7,424 nucleotides of DNA, from positions 1 to 7,424 of the forward strand of contig JAUVGT010000247.1 in the NCBI GenBank assembly GCA_030593645.1, read 5' to 3'. How positions within the stretch are numbered: the stretch's first letter is position 1; each line of letters begins with the position of its first letter. A model generated the notes under the pieces. It saw only the letters and a program-made list of their open reading frames with translations. It had not been told where the DNA came from and searched no databases. The translations under genes and the position numbers were made by a program. Positions 5,216 through 7,424 of this stretch are shown here, in pieces. Origin of the DNA: Deltaproteobacteria bacterium. GTDB taxonomy: Bacteria; Desulfobacterota; Desulfobacteria; Desulfobacterales; JAUVGT01.

Positions 5216-7424
5216 GTGACAACTAAACCTTTAATTGTAGTTGAATCTCCAACCAAAGTCAGAACCATCAAAAAATACCTTGGCAATAAATATAATGTCG
5301 CGGCCACCGTCGGGCATATAAAGGATCTTCCGTCCAAGGAAATGGGAATTGATGTTGAAAATGAATTTAAACCCAAATATATCACGATACCCGGCAAACA
5401 AAAGGTAATCAAAGCGTTAAAACAGGCTGCCGGCGATGCCGCAGAGATATACCTGGCACCTGACCCTGATCGCGAGGGTGAAGCCATTGCCTGGCACACA
5501 TCAGAAATCTTAAAACGAAAGGGAAGAAAGTTTCATCGAGTTCTTTTTCATGAGCTTACAAAAAATGCCATCCTTGAATCAATGGCATCTCCGGAACTGC
5601 TTCACAAAAAAAAATATGAGGCCCAACAGTCCAGACGGATACTTGATCGACTGGTGGGATATCAGATTTCACCCATGTTATGGCGCAAGGTTAAAGGCGG
5701 GTTAAGTGCCGGTCGGGTACAATCTGTCGCTGTTCGAATTATATGTGAAAGGGAAAAAGCCATTCAGGCATTTGATCCCCAGGAATACTGGTCCATAACC
5801 GCGCATGTAGAAGCGGAGGCCCCCCCGCCGTTCATCGCCAAACTTGTAAAGAAAAACAATAAAAAATTAACAATCCCGGATGAAAAAACAACCCGAAATA
5901 TACTGGATGAACTCTCCGGTGAGAAGTATTTAATCGATAAAGTACAAAAAAAAGTCACCCGGAGAAATCCTCTCCCGCCGTTTATAACCAGTAAGCTTCA
6001 GCAGGAAGCCATCAGGAAGCTCAGGTATACCGCAAAAAAAACCATGATGGTGGCCCAACAGCTTTATGAAGGCATCGAACTTGGTCCCGGCGAACCAGTG
6101 GGCCTGATCACTTATATGCGTACTGATTCAACAAGAATATCAAATGAGGCCGCCGAAGAGGCTAAAAAACTGATCCTTGATAAATTTGGAAAAGATTACG
6201 CCCTTGAAAAACCCAGGTTTTTCAAAAACAAAAAAAAAGCCCAGGATGCCCACGAAGCAATCAGACCCACTTCTGTATTTAATACACCGGAAGAGGTCAA
6301 GCAGTATCTGACCAAGGATCAGCTTAATCTTTATACCCTGATCTGGAAACGGTTTGTTGCCTCACAAATGCAGCAGGCTCTCATCAACATGGTTTCGGTA
6401 GCAATCAAGGCGGGTTCATATTTATTTACTGCCAGCGGATCTACCATTAAATTTCCCGGTTTCATGACTCTTTATATGTCTGTTGATGAAGAAATCAAAA
6501 GTGCTGATCAGAAAAAAGCGGGCAACCTGCCTGAACTTGTAAAAGGAACGTTCCTGACCTTAAATAACATTGAACCCAAACAGCATTTTACAATGCCTCC
6601 TCCACGATTTTCTGAAGCATCGCTGGTCAAGGAACTGGAAGAAAATGGGATTGGCAGACCGAGTACATATGCAAATATTTTATCCACAATCAGAAACAAA
6701 GGTTACGTTGATCTGGTCAAGGGTTATTTCAGGCCAAATGAACTCGGATTTCTTGTGAACGATCTTCTGATCGAAAGTTTTCCTGAAATACTGGATGTTG
6801 AATTTACTGCAAAAATGGAAGACAACCTGGATCGAATTGAATCATCGGAAATGGATTATCTTGTCCTCCTGACTAAATTTTATAATCGTTTCAAAATGAA
6901 ACTGGATGCCGCGAAGGAAGGAATGCTGAGCCTGAAAGGTGTCGGTTTTTCAACAGGTCTTGTTTGCCCGGAATGTAAAAATGAGCTAAATATTAAGGTC
7001 GGAAAAAACGGTCACTTCCTGGCATGTACCGGGTATCCTGAGTGCAGTTTTTCACGGGATTATAAAAGAGACGAAAAAGGAAAGATACAGATCATCGAAC
7101 CTTCCTTTGATGAAGCAATTGATAAGATTTGTGAAAAATGCGGTAAACCCATGGTAATCAAGCGCGGCAGATACGGAGAATTTCTGGCCTGCAGCGGCTA
7201 CCCTGAATGCAAATTTACACAATCGATCAACTCGGGTGGACCCGTCAAGTCAACAGGTATCAAATGCCCTGAAAGCAACTGTGATGGCGAAATTGTCGAA
7301 CGAAAATCAAAGCGGGGAAAAATATTTTACGGCTGCAGCCGTTTTCCTGATTGTACTTTTGCGACATGGGATAAACCGATTGACAAAGAATGCCCTGAAT
7401 GCGGTGCAGCATTTATAGTCGAAA
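5216..7424 (+). CDS. topA: DNA topoisomerase I (type IA), 3' end outside window
   Basis: TopA relaxes negative supercoils by cutting one DNA strand through a tyrosine-phosphate link. The frame is open from GTG 5216 to the window edge (736 codons plus one base). The Toprim domain begins with LIVVESPTK (Glu10) and carries the metal-binding DPDREGE (Asp83, Asp85, Glu87). RILDRLVGYQ (141-150) and SAGRVQS (164-170) follow. The catalytic region is LITYMRTDSTRIS, with Tyr300 as nucleophile and Arg302 beside it. DAHEAIRPT (344-352) and PPPRFSEASLVKELEENGIG (461-480) complete the core. The C-terminus has zinc ribbons: Cys584/587/604/610, Cys639/642/659/665, Cys684/689/707/713 (CPESNC, four residues between the first pair instead of two), and a fourth begun at Cys726/729 and cut by the window edge. 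All core catalytic residues are present. It lies 265 bases after dprA, across a palindromic repeat. Confidence 0.97.
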   Translation, partial: MTTKPLIVVESPTKVRTIKKYLGNKYNVAATVGHIKDLPSKEMGIDVENEFKPKYITIPGKQKVIKALKQAAGDAAEIYLAPDPDREGEAIAWHTSEILKRKGRKFHRVLFHELTKNAILESMASPELLHKKKYEAQQSRRILDRLVGYQISPMLWRKVKGGLSAGRVQSVAVRIICEREKAIQAFDPQEYWSITAHVEAEAPPPFIAKLVKKNNKKLTIPDEKTTRNILDELSGEKYLIDKVQKKVTRRNPLPPFITSKLQQEAIRKLRYTAKKTMMVAQQLYEGIELGPGEPVGLITYMRTDSTRISNEAAEEAKKLILDKFGKDYALEKPRFFKNKKKAQDAHEAIRPTSVFNTPEEVKQYLTKDQLNLYTLIWKRFVASQMQQALINMVSVAIKAGSYLFTASGSTIKFPGFMTLYMSVDEEIKSADQKKAGNLPELVKGTFLTLNNIEPKQHFTMPPPRFSEASLVKELEENGIGRPSTYANILSTIRNKGYVDLVKGYFRPNELGFLVNDLLIESFPEILDVEFTAKMEDNLDRIESSEMDYLVLLTKFYNRFKMKLDAAKEGMLSLKGVGFSTGLVCPECKNELNIKVGKNGHFLACTGYPECSFSRDYKRDEKGKIQIIEPSFDEAIDKICEKCGKPMVIKRGRYGEFLACSGYPECKFTQSINSGGPVKSTGIKCPESNCDGEIVERKSKRGKIFYGCSRFPDCTFATWDKPIDKECPECGAAFIVE

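Noticed and set aside
1..7424. A new defence, mobile or biosynthetic system
   Set aside because: Every substantial frame belongs to a known housekeeping family. No transposase, integrase, toxin-antitoxin pair, nuclease-helicase set or unexplained large ORF remains.

Overview
The window reads as an ordinary chromosomal housekeeping stretch from a Gram-negative bacterium. The best guess is a sulfate-reducing Desulfobacterota (Desulfobacterales-type) lineage. That guess rests on protein style (SecD and SecF wording, the RNase E/G C-terminus), the gene set and the type of intergenic palindrome; it is inference, not a database result. All genes are on the + strand and base composition is moderately AT-rich and even throughout.

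Layout. Positions 3-356 hold the 3' end of an RNase E/G family gene whose first ~100 bases look damaged or divergent. A 202-base gap follows, with a possible hairpin/T-tract terminator, a good sigma70-like promoter (TTGACG-17-TATATC), a 14-bp tandem repeat and a strong ribosome binding site. These lead into yajC (559-903), secD (1005-2783), secF (2797-3834) and dprA (3841-4950), which are tightly packed and probably one transcript. A 265-base gap after dprA carries a 125-base imperfect palindrome (MITE/REP-like) and a diverged extra copy of its end. topA (5216 to the window edge) follows, open to the last base with its C-terminal zinc ribbons in view.

How the genes work together. YajC, SecD and SecF form the accessory complex of the SecYEG translocon that uses the proton gradient to pull preproteins across the inner membrane. 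DprA (loading of RecA on incoming single-stranded DNA) and TopA (relaxation of negative supercoils) are unrelated to secretion; they are linked to each other in many bacteria and here sit downstream of secDF.

Most notable observation. SecF carries an extra ~46-residue segment with two additional predicted membrane helices. It is flanked by two similar motifs (RFELKWMISGI and FLELKYAMGAI) exactly 46 residues apart, suggesting internal duplication of a helical hairpin that leaves topology unchanged. I saw no CRISPR array, tRNA, rRNA, transposase, phage gene or defence system, and no evidence of a wholly new system.
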